The notes under the pieces were generated by a model that was not told the DNA's origin, ran no database searches, and saw only the letters and a list, made by a program, of their open reading frames with translations. Below, piece after piece: positions 1 through 7,279 of a stretch of 8,990 nucleotides of DNA. The stretch comes from Chitinophagaceae bacterium (GTDB lineage Bacteria; Bacteroidota; Bacteroidia; Chitinophagales; Chitinophagaceae): contig JALOMX010000181.1 of NCBI GenBank assembly GCA_025455245.1, forward strand, positions 1 through 8,990, read 5' to 3'. How positions within the stretch are numbered: the first letter of the stretch is position 1; each line of letters opens with the position of its first letter. The position numbers and the translations under genes are program-made.

Positions 1-1410
1 GAGAAGATACCTGTTAACGATTGCCATAGGTCCCCATGCTTCGATACCGTCAATTACCTTGTGACTGTCGAGCAGGGTGACTTTGCTGTTTTCTATCCTG
101 AAGAGGAACAGCATTCCGTCATCATCAAGAAGGTATAGCTTGTCTCCGCTCACAATGTAGGGTCCCAGACCGCGCCCGTACCTGTTTTCCTTCCCGCTCG
201 ACCATACCGGTGTCTTAAGATCCGATCTGTGGTAACATACGAGCTGTTTCTTCAGGGCCCCGGCATTCTCAGGCATAAGACACCAGATGTGATCACCTAT
301 TACGATAGGAGTCTGCTGGTCGCTTGAAATTCCTTCTGTTGCCTTATGCGCTTCAACAAGCACTGCCTTCATTTCAGAGCCGTTGTTTTCTATCCTCAGC
401 TTTCCGCCCCCGGCCCCGTAACTCCCGAAAACTGCAATCTCGTTGTTGCCTATATAAAGAGGCGATGCAGCTGTTGTCGGAGGGCTCCACTCAGTGTTTA
501 TCCAGAGTAGTTTTCCAGTTTCTCCGGCCTCTGCCGAAACTCCGCAAACTCCACCTACTGCATTATAAACATACATTCTTTTTCCGTGAATTGTCATGGG
601 AATAATTGAACCGTGTGACATTCTCAGCGAATCACTGTTGGGTGTCTCCCATAGTACCCTGCCTGTGGAACATTCAACACCTATCATAAGAGCTTTCACG
701 CCGGGCGCCAGTATTGCCACACCATTGTCAATCACAGGGCACTGTCCGGAATAGAAATCAGGTGTGACGCGCCCCTTGTCATAACCCGGTATCCCATAAA
801 CCTTTTCAAGATCGAGAGACCATATCATCTCACCTGTTATCCTGTCAACGCACATTGCATGGGACCTGGGTCCGACAGTAACAACATATTTTTCGTCAAC
901 TGCCGGGATAGTCCTTGAATAACCATGGTTACGCTTGATGTCAACATAGTACCATCTTCTCCAGAGTTCCTTTCCCGACTTCATTGAAAAGCACCTTAAG
1001 GCATCAGCTTTTCTGCGTTCGATATAGTCAAGGACATAAACACGCCCGTCATATACAACCGGCCCGGAGTAACCCTCTCCAAGCGTTGTTCTCCAGACAA
1101 TTTCAGGTCCTGAAGTATCCCAGACTTCAGCAAGAGGAGTGGGGTCCTTGCTTATATTGTCAAAATCCCTGCCCCTGAATCGAGGCCATTCCCCCGGAAT
1201 AAGCTCATCGAATTCCCCGAGAGTGTCAAAGAATTCTCCGATTATTACTGAATCGGAACGTATCTGAAGCTTCGGTCTGTTGTCCATTCCCGGCACCCTT
1301 GCCTCCAGGCCGTAAGGATCCTGCCTGAGGTACCACCAGCCAAAGGCAGTGCCGAAAAGAAGCAAAACCACAGATGAGATCAGTAAAAGCCTTTTATCTT
1401 TTGGAAACAT
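1..1410 (-). CDS. PQQ-binding-like beta-propeller repeat protein, N-terminal part, left end cut by window edge
   Basis: Taken alone, this is a protein starting at ATG 1410 (MFPKDKR), with 470 codons visible and no stop. A positively charged N-terminus precedes a hydrophobic segment (residues 8-28), a signal anchor that would place the rest in the periplasm or outside. After a linker comes EWPRFRGRDFDNIS at about residues 73-86, a typical opening of PQQ-like propellers. Blades follow with recurring beta-strand and turn motifs: GPVVYDGRVYVLD, SGKELWRRW, TGEMIWSLDL, STGRVLWET, TGKLLWIN and GDKLYLLDDDG. Such proteins serve as scaffolds or sugar or redox enzymes; nothing here shows bound PQQ or a catalytic residue, so I give no reaction. 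No ribosome-binding site is seen before ATG 1410, because that sequence is peptidase coding sequence. It may therefore be a separate gene from another locus or genome joined at this point. Confidence 0.8.
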   Translation of the reverse strand, partial: MFPKDKRLLLISSVVLLLFGTAFGWWYLRQDPYGLEARVPGMDNRPKLQIRSDSVIIGEFFDTLGEFDELIPGEWPRFRGRDFDNISKDPTPLAEVWDTSGPEIVWRTTLGEGYSGPVVYDGRVYVLDYIERRKADALRCFSMKSGKELWRRWYYVDIKRNHGYSRTIPAVDEKYVVTVGPRSHAMCVDRITGEMIWSLDLEKVYGIPGYDKGRVTPDFYSGQCPVIDNGVAILAPGVKALMIGVECSTGRVLWETPNSDSLRMSHGSIIPMTIHGKRMYVYNAVGGVCGVSAEAGETGKLLWINTEWSPPTTAASPLYIGNNEIAVFGSYGAGGGKLRIENNGSEMKAVLVEAHKATEGISSDQQTPIVIGDHIWCLMPENAGALKKQLVCYHRSDLKTPVWSSGKENRYGRGLGPYIVSGDKLYLLDDDGMLFLFRIENSKVTLLDSHKVIDGIEAWGPMAIVNRYLL

Positions 1411-2724
1411 ACGGTAGCCGGTAATGCCGCAGTAAGGAGTATACGCGGTTTTTGTCGGGTCGGCTTGGGTGGGATAAGGAAACAAGGTATAGCTTCGTCC
1501 ATCGGTTTCTCTCCCAAAAACATACACATAGCAAGGTGTTGCATTTTTCACTTCAATTTTAAACCTTGTTCCTTTTGCAACAGCGGCTGTGGTTGAAAAA
1601 GTGTTGGTGCCTGCTGCCCTGATAGGAATATAGTCAACGGGCTTCGCCTTGTCGTCAATGCGTACAAGTCCGATTTCTAAATCAAACGGTATTTTTTCTG
1701 CACCCTTTGCCGGCAGAGGGTCTATGCCATATGCTTCGCGGGTGAATTCCTTAAAGTCGCCATATTTCACCCAGCCAATTCCATTTTCACCCCATTCCGG
1801 CCCCCAACTGTTCATGATCTGAAAAGCACCGCCGGCAAGACGGTCATCATAGCCAATAACGCTCATGGCATGACCACCAAAACCCGCCTGTGTATAATCT
1901 CTTTGGGTGGGCTCCCACACCTTTTTCCCCATCATACCTTCCATAAAGGTGCCTCCTACCATCATACCAATGACTACGGGGGCGCCTTTTGCCAGATGTT
2001 CCTTTATTGCCCGAATACTCAATCCCTGAACATCTTCACCACCGGTAAGCCGGTTAAAGCCATGAATGCGGTTTTGCGCTGCAATTGGGTTCAATTCGGT
2101 TGGTACCGGGCGGCTGCAGTTGTTTTCATCATAAGGGAACGCATTAAAGGGAACTCCGCCCCTTTGCGACATCAGCCGCATAGCCCTTTCAAGGTAAGAA
2201 CCCTGACATCCTTCAAGGGCAATCTGATTGTACATATAAGCCGGACTGAAAGCCACCTGCCTTGGATCCTGTCCGGTACTTGCTGCCGTAAGAATGGTTT
2301 GTGCTGAATAAGCACTGCTCCAGGCAACGCAACTGCCCTGCTTTCCCTGATTGAGCCTCGGGGGTGCATAACGTGCGAGGGAAATAAAAGCGGGCAGGGG
2401 ATTACGGATATCGTCCTCGGTAAGGCCTTCGTACACCTGTGCTTTTCTGTATTGTTCAGGATCAAGCCGGCCTCCTGTAGCAAAAGCGGACTCATCGCCA
2501 ACGGACAACATATTGCCGCAACCCTGCTGATTCAGAAAAAAATACCCGCCGGCAAGTATCAGCAATATCAAGAGCCCGCCGGGCTTTCTGAACAGCATAA
2601 AGAGCAGTGGTAACAACTGGAATAATCCACCGCCTCCGCCACCACCCGGATTTCGCCTGCCTCCGCCGCTATTGTCATTGTATTCATCAGGATCGCGGGG
2701 ATCATCCACCATTCGTATGGCCAT
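1..2724 (-). CDS. Membrane-anchored C1 (papain-like) peptidase, running in frame into a PQQ beta-propeller; partial, suspected chimera
   Basis: This frame opens at ATG 2724 (MAIRMVDD) and has no stop down to the window edge, giving 908 codons; 57 bp separate it from the upstream gene. Residues 1-438 read as a cysteine peptidase. Residues 21-33 are Gly-rich, 34-45 hydrophobic, and 49-64 a single membrane segment. The papain-type active site is intact: Gln126 (oxyanion), Cys132 in QGSCVAWS, His285 in GGHAMSVIGYDD and Asn305 in NSWGPEWG. Residues about 370-438 resemble DUF4384 (CYVYVF, LFPYP). Family knowledge places the catalytic domain outside the inner membrane; its substrate is unknown. At residue 439 the protein becomes a different one, a beta-propeller with its own anchor, described separately. 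The end normally expected of this peptidase after the YCGITG-x-R-x-FPKD stretch is missing. The peptidase assignment is firm; whether the whole frame is one real gene is doubtful. Confidence 0.85.
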   Translation of the reverse strand, partial: MAIRMVDDPRDPDEYNDNSGGGRRNPGGGGGGGLFQLLPLLFMLFRKPGGLLILLILAGGYFFLNQQGCGNMLSVGDESAFATGGRLDPEQYRKAQVYEGLTEDDIRNPLPAFISLARYAPPRLNQGKQGSCVAWSSAYSAQTILTAASTGQDPRQVAFSPAYMYNQIALEGCQGSYLERAMRLMSQRGGVPFNAFPYDENNCSRPVPTELNPIAAQNRIHGFNRLTGGEDVQGLSIRAIKEHLAKGAPVVIGMMVGGTFMEGMMGKKVWEPTQRDYTQAGFGGHAMSVIGYDDRLAGGAFQIMNSWGPEWGENGIGWVKYGDFKEFTREAYGIDPLPAKGAEKIPFDLEIGLVRIDDKAKPVDYIPIRAAGTNTFSTTAAVAKGTRFKIEVKNATPCYVYVFGRETDGRSYTLFPYPTQADPTKTAYTPYCGITGYRMFPKDKRLLLISSVVLLLFGTAFGWWYLRQDPYGLEARVPGMDNRPKLQIRSDSVIIGEFFDTLGEFDELIPGEWPRFRGRDFDNISKDPTPLAEVWDTSGPEIVWRTTLGEGYSGPVVYDGRVYVLDYIERRKADALRCFSMKSGKELWRRWYYVDIKRNHGYSRTIPAVDEKYVVTVGPRSHAMCVDRITGEMIWSLDLEKVYGIPGYDKGRVTPDFYSGQCPVIDNGVAILAPGVKALMIGVECSTGRVLWETPNSDSLRMSHGSIIPMTIHGKRMYVYNAVGGVCGVSAEAGETGKLLWINTEWSPPTTAASPLYIGNNEIAVFGSYGAGGGKLRIENNGSEMKAVLVEAHKATEGISSDQQTPIVIGDHIWCLMPENAGALKKQLVCYHRSDLKTPVWSSGKENRYGRGLGPYIVSGDKLYLLDDDGMLFLFRIENSKVTLLDSHKVIDGIEAWGPMAIVNRYLL
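1396..1413 (-). other. In-frame junction between peptidase and beta-propeller sequence
   Basis: At residues 438-443 (RMFPKD) the DUF4384-like module of the peptidase gives way to the N-terminus of the propeller protein. The FPKD residues suit both sides. As I recall the peptidase family, an R-x-FP(K/R) sequence follows YCGITG; on the other side, MFPKDKR reads as a charged leader before a signal anchor. This suggests a short shared stretch of up to about 15 bp at a recombination or assembly breakpoint. The exact breakpoint cannot be fixed from the sequence. Confidence 0.55.
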
Positions 2725-2731
2725 AGCTATA

Positions 2732-2757
2732 AATTTTAAGGTTCTAACCTTAAAATT
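2732..2757. repeat. Perfect AT-rich inverted repeat, 12-bp arms, 2-bp loop
   Basis: The arms AATTTTAAGGTT (2732-2743) and AACCTTAAAATT (2746-2757) are exact reverse complements around CT. On the transcribed strand the repeat starts 24 nt after the stop codon of the T9SS cargo gene and ends 7 nt before the peptidase ATG. It could form an mRNA hairpin that hides the start region, act as a weak terminator for the upstream gene (although no proper U-tract follows), or be a dyad operator. The repeat is certain; its role is not. Confidence 0.75.
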
Positions 2758-2781
2758 GCTATTAAAACTGCAAACAGCAAA

Positions 2782-5058
2782 TTATTTTCTTTCAATAAAT
2801 ACGGTAATTACCTCTTTAGAGGAGCTTCCCTGAAATTCAAGGTAATACAATCCGGTTGCGTACCGACTTGTTTCAATGGTTATTGAACCTCCGTTTACGG
2901 TGAACTGATCCAACACCTTTCCATCGGTTGCAATCAATCGTAAGGAGCCGGTGGCATCAGGTGTAACAACATTCATAGAACCATTTACTACAGGATTGGG
3001 ACTTACCCTGAAGCTGTTCCCGGGGGGAGGATTGATTACTCCTTCACAGGTGGCAGGTATTGTGTAGTTAAATACAACAGACTGGCAATCGGGATTGGTA
3101 ATGGTAAGGGTTTGCTGCGACCCTAATGTGACATTGCGCAGGTTGGCAGCAAACCTGATTTGGGTCGGGCTGATCAATTCGATATTACTGATGGTAACAT
3201 TTCCGGTGCTTGTCACGTTGAGCCTTTTTGGAAAAGCAGGCCCCCCACGCGGAGGACCGGGATCGAAAAACCCTGCAAAATCTGTTGCCGTCCCCGTCAA
3301 TGTGAAAGTGGTATTAAAATTCTGATCACAGGGTGTTGCCGAAATAGAAGAAGGTACTGCGGGAGGAGGCGCTTTCAACTGAATAGCCCTGACAGCCCAG
3401 CTATTGCTTGTATTGGTATATTGCTGAAAGGTCCACATCGTCATATCATCCGAGGGGTCTACAACTGTATGGGTATAATCACCCCACCGCTGATCATTTC
3501 CAGAAGTTTCACGGTTGTAAACCGCAGAAAAATTAGTCGCGTTAACCGGGGGATTGAGGGTACCTGCCGTTTGCGAAGCATACCTTCCGGCCACAATGGC
3601 GTTGGCATGTAATTGGGATGAAGCAACCGAAGAAGAAAGAACAGCATGCCCCTGACCATTTGCACCAATAGTACCCATCCAATAACCCCGTGGGTTTGAC
3701 GCAGCATTGTCAAATAAAGTGCCTGATTGTGCCAGCGAAAGCTGCCCGTTGTTTTCCGTAAGCTGATACCAACGCATTGCATTTCTTGCACCGGCTACAC
3801 CTGCCGCCGTTACTGCCGCCCCTGTATTATTAACCGCAATATGATGCGCTGTCCATATAGAATTTTGCCCGGTTATTTTATTGCGCATCATCTGTGCGTC
3901 AAGCAGCCTCTCGTCACCCAATGCATCTAATGGAAGATTGCTTCCAAGTGCAGGCTGCTGATAGGGATAATAAGTTGCAGGAACGTTGATAGAACCCTGT
4001 GTAATGGTTGGAGTGCCGCCGGGGTTGTTAACGGTTATGAACCTTAGCCTGCTGAAGACCTCATTGTCAACACCGACAAAAAATCCACGTGTAGCTTCGG
4101 GATCATCATTATAAACACCCTGCGGGGCAAAAATTCCAGAGTTTACAAGCCCCACCTGTCTGAAAGCGGTAAACTGCAGAGGGCCACCGGTAAGCAGTGA
4201 GTTTTTATTGACCACATAAGCCGATGATCCGATGAAATTTCCGGAACTGTTGAAAATGATTCCCCCGATGTACAGTGCAAAGCGGTCGAGGCCTACCATG
4301 GGATAATCACAGAAAGCGCCTGCATCGGGACTATTTGCCGGAGCACCGCTGTCGTGGTTGAAAAAGAAAAAGTTGAAAGATGCCTGATTGGAAATAACCG
4401 ATCCGTTACTGACGGCTATCATGATCCGGTTGCTTGCATTGGCCGTATTGATGGCTACCACAAACCAACGTTCACTCAAACGGTCAAAATAAACATGAGG
4501 ATCTGTAACGTCGGCGGAACCGATTACCGAAGTAAAAAATGCCCTGAGGGTAGTTGAAAAAACAGGACCGGCAAGACTTCCCGAATTGGTAGTTGTACTC
4601 GTAAGTACAGGGGCATCACAAACAGAAGGCTTTGGATAAAACTTAATTCTTCCATTGGAAACTACACAAATCTGAGTATGGCTCACATCACCCATACAAT
4701 CGGGCGGAATGGAATTGCTTTCTGATAATTGGATTCCCTGGAAGTTGGAATGAATGGATTGGGTAACATCCATCCGTATGATTTCTTCATCGGGGCCGGG
4801 CGGATACTTATGACCGGGCAAGGCCTGCGGGGATTGCTGTTTAAACCGGTTGCCCGCCTTTAATTCCTCACGAATCCTTATACGGTTATCCTGCGGTAAT
4901 CCTTTATCAATTGCTTCAATTTCAGCAAGGGTTATCTTAATCCCTGAAGATCCCTGTCCGGGCACACCTGCAACAGGCTGCGCGGATTGAGCAAATGGAT
5001 TTTGAAAATTGATTAATAGAAACCCAACGAAAAATAACCACAAAGTATTTCTTGCCAT
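2782..5058 (-). CDS. Secreted T9SS cargo protein with type A C-terminal sorting domain
   Basis: This is a 758-residue exported protein of unknown activity. I chose ATG 5058 because MARNTLWLFFVGFLLINFQ followed by NPFAQ is a clean signal peptide, with cleavage near residues 22-24. Longer starts (GTG 5199, ATG 5100) would bury it behind a non-signal leader. Residues about 118-560 carry PPDCMGDVSHTQICVVSNGRI, DPHVYFDRLSERWFVVAI and AFCDYPMVGLD, like large secreted repeat proteins with a probable beta-propeller fold. Residues about 564-671 look like an Ig-type beta-sandwich (SATPCDQNFNTTFTLTG to NYTIPATC). The last about 76 residues (FRVSPNP, DGKVL, ATGLYYLEF, EVITVFIERK) match the T9SS type A sorting domain, which directs outer-membrane passage and surface attachment or release. 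No catalytic motif is recognised. The gene lies between lysA and the peptidase gene on the same strand. Confidence 0.85.
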   Translation of the reverse strand: MARNTLWLFFVGFLLINFQNPFAQSAQPVAGVPGQGSSGIKITLAEIEAIDKGLPQDNRIRIREELKAGNRFKQQSPQALPGHKYPPGPDEEIIRMDVTQSIHSNFQGIQLSESNSIPPDCMGDVSHTQICVVSNGRIKFYPKPSVCDAPVLTSTTTNSGSLAGPVFSTTLRAFFTSVIGSADVTDPHVYFDRLSERWFVVAINTANASNRIMIAVSNGSVISNQASFNFFFFNHDSGAPANSPDAGAFCDYPMVGLDRFALYIGGIIFNSSGNFIGSSAYVVNKNSLLTGGPLQFTAFRQVGLVNSGIFAPQGVYNDDPEATRGFFVGVDNEVFSRLRFITVNNPGGTPTITQGSINVPATYYPYQQPALGSNLPLDALGDERLLDAQMMRNKITGQNSIWTAHHIAVNNTGAAVTAAGVAGARNAMRWYQLTENNGQLSLAQSGTLFDNAASNPRGYWMGTIGANGQGHAVLSSSVASSQLHANAIVAGRYASQTAGTLNPPVNATNFSAVYNRETSGNDQRWGDYTHTVVDPSDDMTMWTFQQYTNTSNSWAVRAIQLKAPPPAVPSSISATPCDQNFNTTFTLTGTATDFAGFFDPGPPRGGPAFPKRLNVTSTGNVTISNIELISPTQIRFAANLRNVTLGSQQTLTITNPDCQSVVFNYTIPATCEGVINPPPGNSFRVSPNPVVNGSMNVVTPDATGSLRLIATDGKVLDQFTVNGGSITIETSRYATGLYYLEFQGSSSKEVITVFIERK

Positions 5059-5210
5059 AAATGATAACGGGAATGATTGACACCCCCTGATTATTTGCAT
5101 AAAAGTAGTGAGATATTGCTTATTGGAATCAGGTTGTGGATTGAAAAATCCTCCGCTCCCATTCTTTTTGTAATGAGAAAAGGAAAATGTTGCAACCACC
5201 TGATAAAAAA

Positions 5211-5280
5211 CCGCACCATTTTATTCCCAAACTACATTTTTCAGAGCCGCACCATTTTATTCCCAAACTACATTTTTCAG
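5211..5280. repeat. Tandem duplication, two 34-bp identical copies at 36-bp spacing
   Basis: The 34 bases at 5211-5244 are repeated without change at 5247-5280, starting CCGCACCATTTTATTCCC. The right copy contains the last seven codons of lysA (LKNVVWE), its TAA stop and 10 bases beyond. The left copy is therefore a displaced lysA tail in the spacer. Identity of the copies suggests a recent slippage or template-switch event. No open function is visible. Confidence 0.9.
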
Positions 5281-6471
5281 CAGGTCTTCCATGGTATCTC
5301 TTTTGCGGATGAGCCTGGCCTCTCCGTTTTCAACCATTACCTCTGCAGGCCTGAAACGACTGTTGAAATTACTGCTCATTTCAAAACCATAAGCACCCGC
5401 ATTGAAAAACACAAGGTAATCTCCTTCCCGTACTTCGTTCAGCTTCCGGTCCCATGCAAAAGTGTCTGTTTCGCAGATATTGCCGACCACTGTATAAATA
5501 CGCTCAGGGCCGTTAGGGTTACTTACATTTTTTATAAAGTGGTAGCTTTCATAAAACATGGGACGGATCAAATGATTGAATCCACTGTTTACGCCTGCAA
5601 AAACAGTTGCCGTTGTTGTTTTCACCACATTGGCTTTAACAATGAAATAACCGGACTCGCTTACCAGGTATTTTCCCGGCTCAAACCATACCTGAAGGTG
5701 CTTCCCTGTTTCCTTTTCAAAAGAAGAAAACGCTTCTGCAACCTGCTTGCCAAGACTTACCACATCCGTTTCAATATCATCTTCGCGGTAAGGAACTTTA
5801 AACCCACTTCCGAGGTCTATAAATTCAAGGCTGTCTAAAAAGTGACGTGCCATCTCAAACATTACTTCAAGGCCGCGTAAAAAAACACCTACATCCTTTA
5901 TCTCGCTGCCGGTATGCATATGCAGGCCACTAACCTTAACGCCGGTAGTTTTTACCACCCGCTCAATATGTCGGATCTGATGGATGCTGATCCCGAATTT
6001 GCTATCCACATGACCCGTAGAAATTTTAAAGTTGCCCCCGGCCATGATGTGCGGGTTAAGGCGTATGCACACAGGATAGCTGCCGCCAAACCGGTTGCCA
6101 AACTGCTCAAGAATGGAAATGTTATCAATATTGATATTCACCCCAAGGTTTTTACCTTCTTCTATTTCATGGAAATCGACACAGTTTGGAGTAAATAAAA
6201 TCTGCTCTGGTAAAAAACCGGCCATTAAACCAAGTCTGACTTCATTAATGCTGACACAATCAAGTGAAGCGCCGATTCCCTGAATATACCTGAGTACATT
6301 GGGATTGGTGAGTGATTTACAGGCATAAAAGAAACGGGCATCGGTGCCGGAAAACGCATTCCTGAGTTTTTGGTACTGTTCTGCAATTTTTTCGGCATGA
6401 TACACATAAACGGGTGTGCCATATTCGTTGGCAATGCTGATCAGTTGTTCGTTTGAAAGTGATTGGTGCAT
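5257..6471 (-). CDS. lysA: Diaminopimelate decarboxylase
   Basis: LysA is a cytoplasmic PLP enzyme that decarboxylates meso-diaminopimelate to L-lysine, the last step of lysine synthesis; its substrate also feeds peptidoglycan. The 404 residues match the family length. The order is that of a fold-type III decarboxylase. An N-terminal barrel has the PLP lysine at Lys52 (FFYACKSL), then GLHMHTGSE (residues 182-190) and the phosphate-binding DLGSGF (219-224). EPGKYLVSESGYF (264-276) follows, then C333-E334 in GNICETD, the substrate-side cysteine motif, and AGAYGFEMSSNFN (358-370) with Tyr361. All key residues are present. ATG 6471 fits the usual N-terminus (MHQSLSNEQLISIANEYGTP). A terminator separates it from scpB, so it probably has its own promoter in the 68-bp gap, but I could not identify one. 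Its stop codon lies inside a tandem duplication. Confidence 0.95.
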   Translation of the reverse strand: MHQSLSNEQLISIANEYGTPVYVYHAEKIAEQYQKLRNAFSGTDARFFYACKSLTNPNVLRYIQGIGASLDCVSINEVRLGLMAGFLPEQILFTPNCVDFHEIEEGKNLGVNINIDNISILEQFGNRFGGSYPVCIRLNPHIMAGGNFKISTGHVDSKFGISIHQIRHIERVVKTTGVKVSGLHMHTGSEIKDVGVFLRGLEVMFEMARHFLDSLEFIDLGSGFKVPYREDDIETDVVSLGKQVAEAFSSFEKETGKHLQVWFEPGKYLVSESGYFIVKANVVKTTTATVFAGVNSGFNHLIRPMFYESYHFIKNVSNPNGPERIYTVVGNICETDTFAWDRKLNEVREGDYLVFFNAGAYGFEMSSNFNSRFRPAEVMVENGEARLIRKRDTMEDLLKNVVWE

Positions 6472-6483
6472 AGTGATTCAAAT

Positions 6484-6509
6484 AAAAAAACCTGCTGAAT
6501 ATAAGCAGG
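6484..6509 (-). terminator. Intrinsic terminator after scpB
   Basis: On the minus strand, CCTGCT (6509-6504), a 7-nt loop and AGCAGG (6496-6491) are followed directly by seven T residues (6490-6484). It begins about 30 nt after the scpB stop and ends just before the lysA ATG at 6471. It should end or attenuate transcription coming from atpG-scpB. Because it sits so close to lysA, attenuation is possible as well, but there is no leader peptide to support that. Confidence 0.7.
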
Positions 6510-6539
6510 CATCCGGAAAATATTTTTAGTTGTCAAAAA

Positions 6540-7265
6540 TCAATTTTCATGGCCGCTTTGTTCTTCGTCACGTTTATCCTCTTCCTTATCATTATTCAAA
6601 GCAGCAATAACAATCTCCCCCTGTTCATTGACCAGCAAGCCGGTATTATCCTCCTGACCGGGTAGGTCTTCATCCACCATTTTTCCTTCCCCAACAATGG
6701 TTGGATTGACAATTTCCTGATGAGCCACATCATCAAGCTGTGGAAGGTCTGCCGGACTGTTTATGCCGAAATAATCCATGAAGTTTTTACTCGTGGCATA
6801 AACCAAAGGCTGACCCGGCGCATCTTCTTTGCGCCCGGTGATGATGATTAGTTCCTTTTCCAGCAGCTTCTGAACGGCATAATCACAGTTTACCCCCCTG
6901 ATGTTTTCAATTTCACCTTTTGTGATGGGTTGTTTGTAAGCAATAATGGAAAGGGTCTCAAGCGCTGCTGTCGATAGTTTTTTTAAAAACTTCTGCCCGT
7001 TTAACTGACTTACCGTGGCATGATAATGCTTCTTGGTCAGAAACTGCCACCCTCCCCCGCTTTGAATTACCTGAAAAGGATAAAACTCACTTTTATATTT
7101 TTCTGTAATGGCATCAAGCGCACTTTCCACCTGATCGAGGGTTGCCCTGTCTTCCATAAAACCCAAAGCATTATTCACCAGTTCAACCAGGTCCATAGTG
7201 GTAACCGGTTTTTCACTGGCAAATATGAGTGCCTCAACGTGGGGTATGATAACAGAAAGCTCCAT
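6540..7265 (-). CDS. scpB: Segregation and condensation protein B
   Basis: ScpB is the winged-helix accessory subunit of the SMC-ScpA-ScpB condensin, which compacts and segregates the chromosome. The 241 residues begin with the typical first winged helix (HVEALIFASEKPVTTMDL, residues 9-26). The second winged helix carries the family signature at about residues 98-137: STAALETLSIIAYKQPIT, then EIENIRGVNCDYAVQKLLEK, followed by LIIITGRKEDAPGQPLVYAT and FMDYFGINSPADLPQL. A low-complexity acidic tail (about 190-241, rich in E, D, Q and N) extends past the conserved core, which is common in Bacteroidota. ATG 7265 lies 14 bp after the atpG stop, which suggests cotranscription with atpG. scpA, often the neighbour elsewhere, is not in the window. 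Confidence 0.95.
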   Translation of the reverse strand: MELSVIIPHVEALIFASEKPVTTMDLVELVNNALGFMEDRATLDQVESALDAITEKYKSEFYPFQVIQSGGGWQFLTKKHYHATVSQLNGQKFLKKLSTAALETLSIIAYKQPITKGEIENIRGVNCDYAVQKLLEKELIIITGRKEDAPGQPLVYATSKNFMDYFGINSPADLPQLDDVAHQEIVNPTIVGEGKMVDEDLPGQEDNTGLLVNEQGEIVIAALNNDKEEDKRDEEQSGHEN

Positions 7266-7279
7266 GTATCGTAAAAGGA

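Noticed and set aside
324..1178. Plus-strand short open frames opposite the propeller (324-605 and 984-1178)
   Set aside because: Antisense shadows of the continuous propeller coding frame; no domain or translation signal.
1870..2307. Plus-strand open frame of 145 codons opposite the peptidase
   Set aside because: Antisense to the catalytic region of the C1 peptidase; composition is that of a shadow frame and no family motif is seen.
5100..5107. TACTTTTA on the minus strand as a promoter element for the T9SS cargo gene
   Set aside because: One mismatch to TAnnTTTG in the usually conserved final G, and no TTG at a proper distance upstream. Position would be plausible, but the support is too weak.
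5059..5199. N-terminal extension of the T9SS cargo protein starting at GTG 5199 or ATG 5100
   Set aside because: The extension would put a non-signal leader in front of a clear signal peptide that begins at ATG 5058.
5205..5280. Repeat as the start of a CRISPR array
   Set aside because: Only two copies, directly adjacent with 2 bp between, and one copy is lysA coding sequence. There are no spacers and no cas genes.
5077..5838. Plus-strand open frame of 253 codons
   Set aside because: It lies antisense to lysA and its spacer, has no recognisable domain, and contains the tandem duplication as a repeated peptide. The lysA reading explains this stretch fully.
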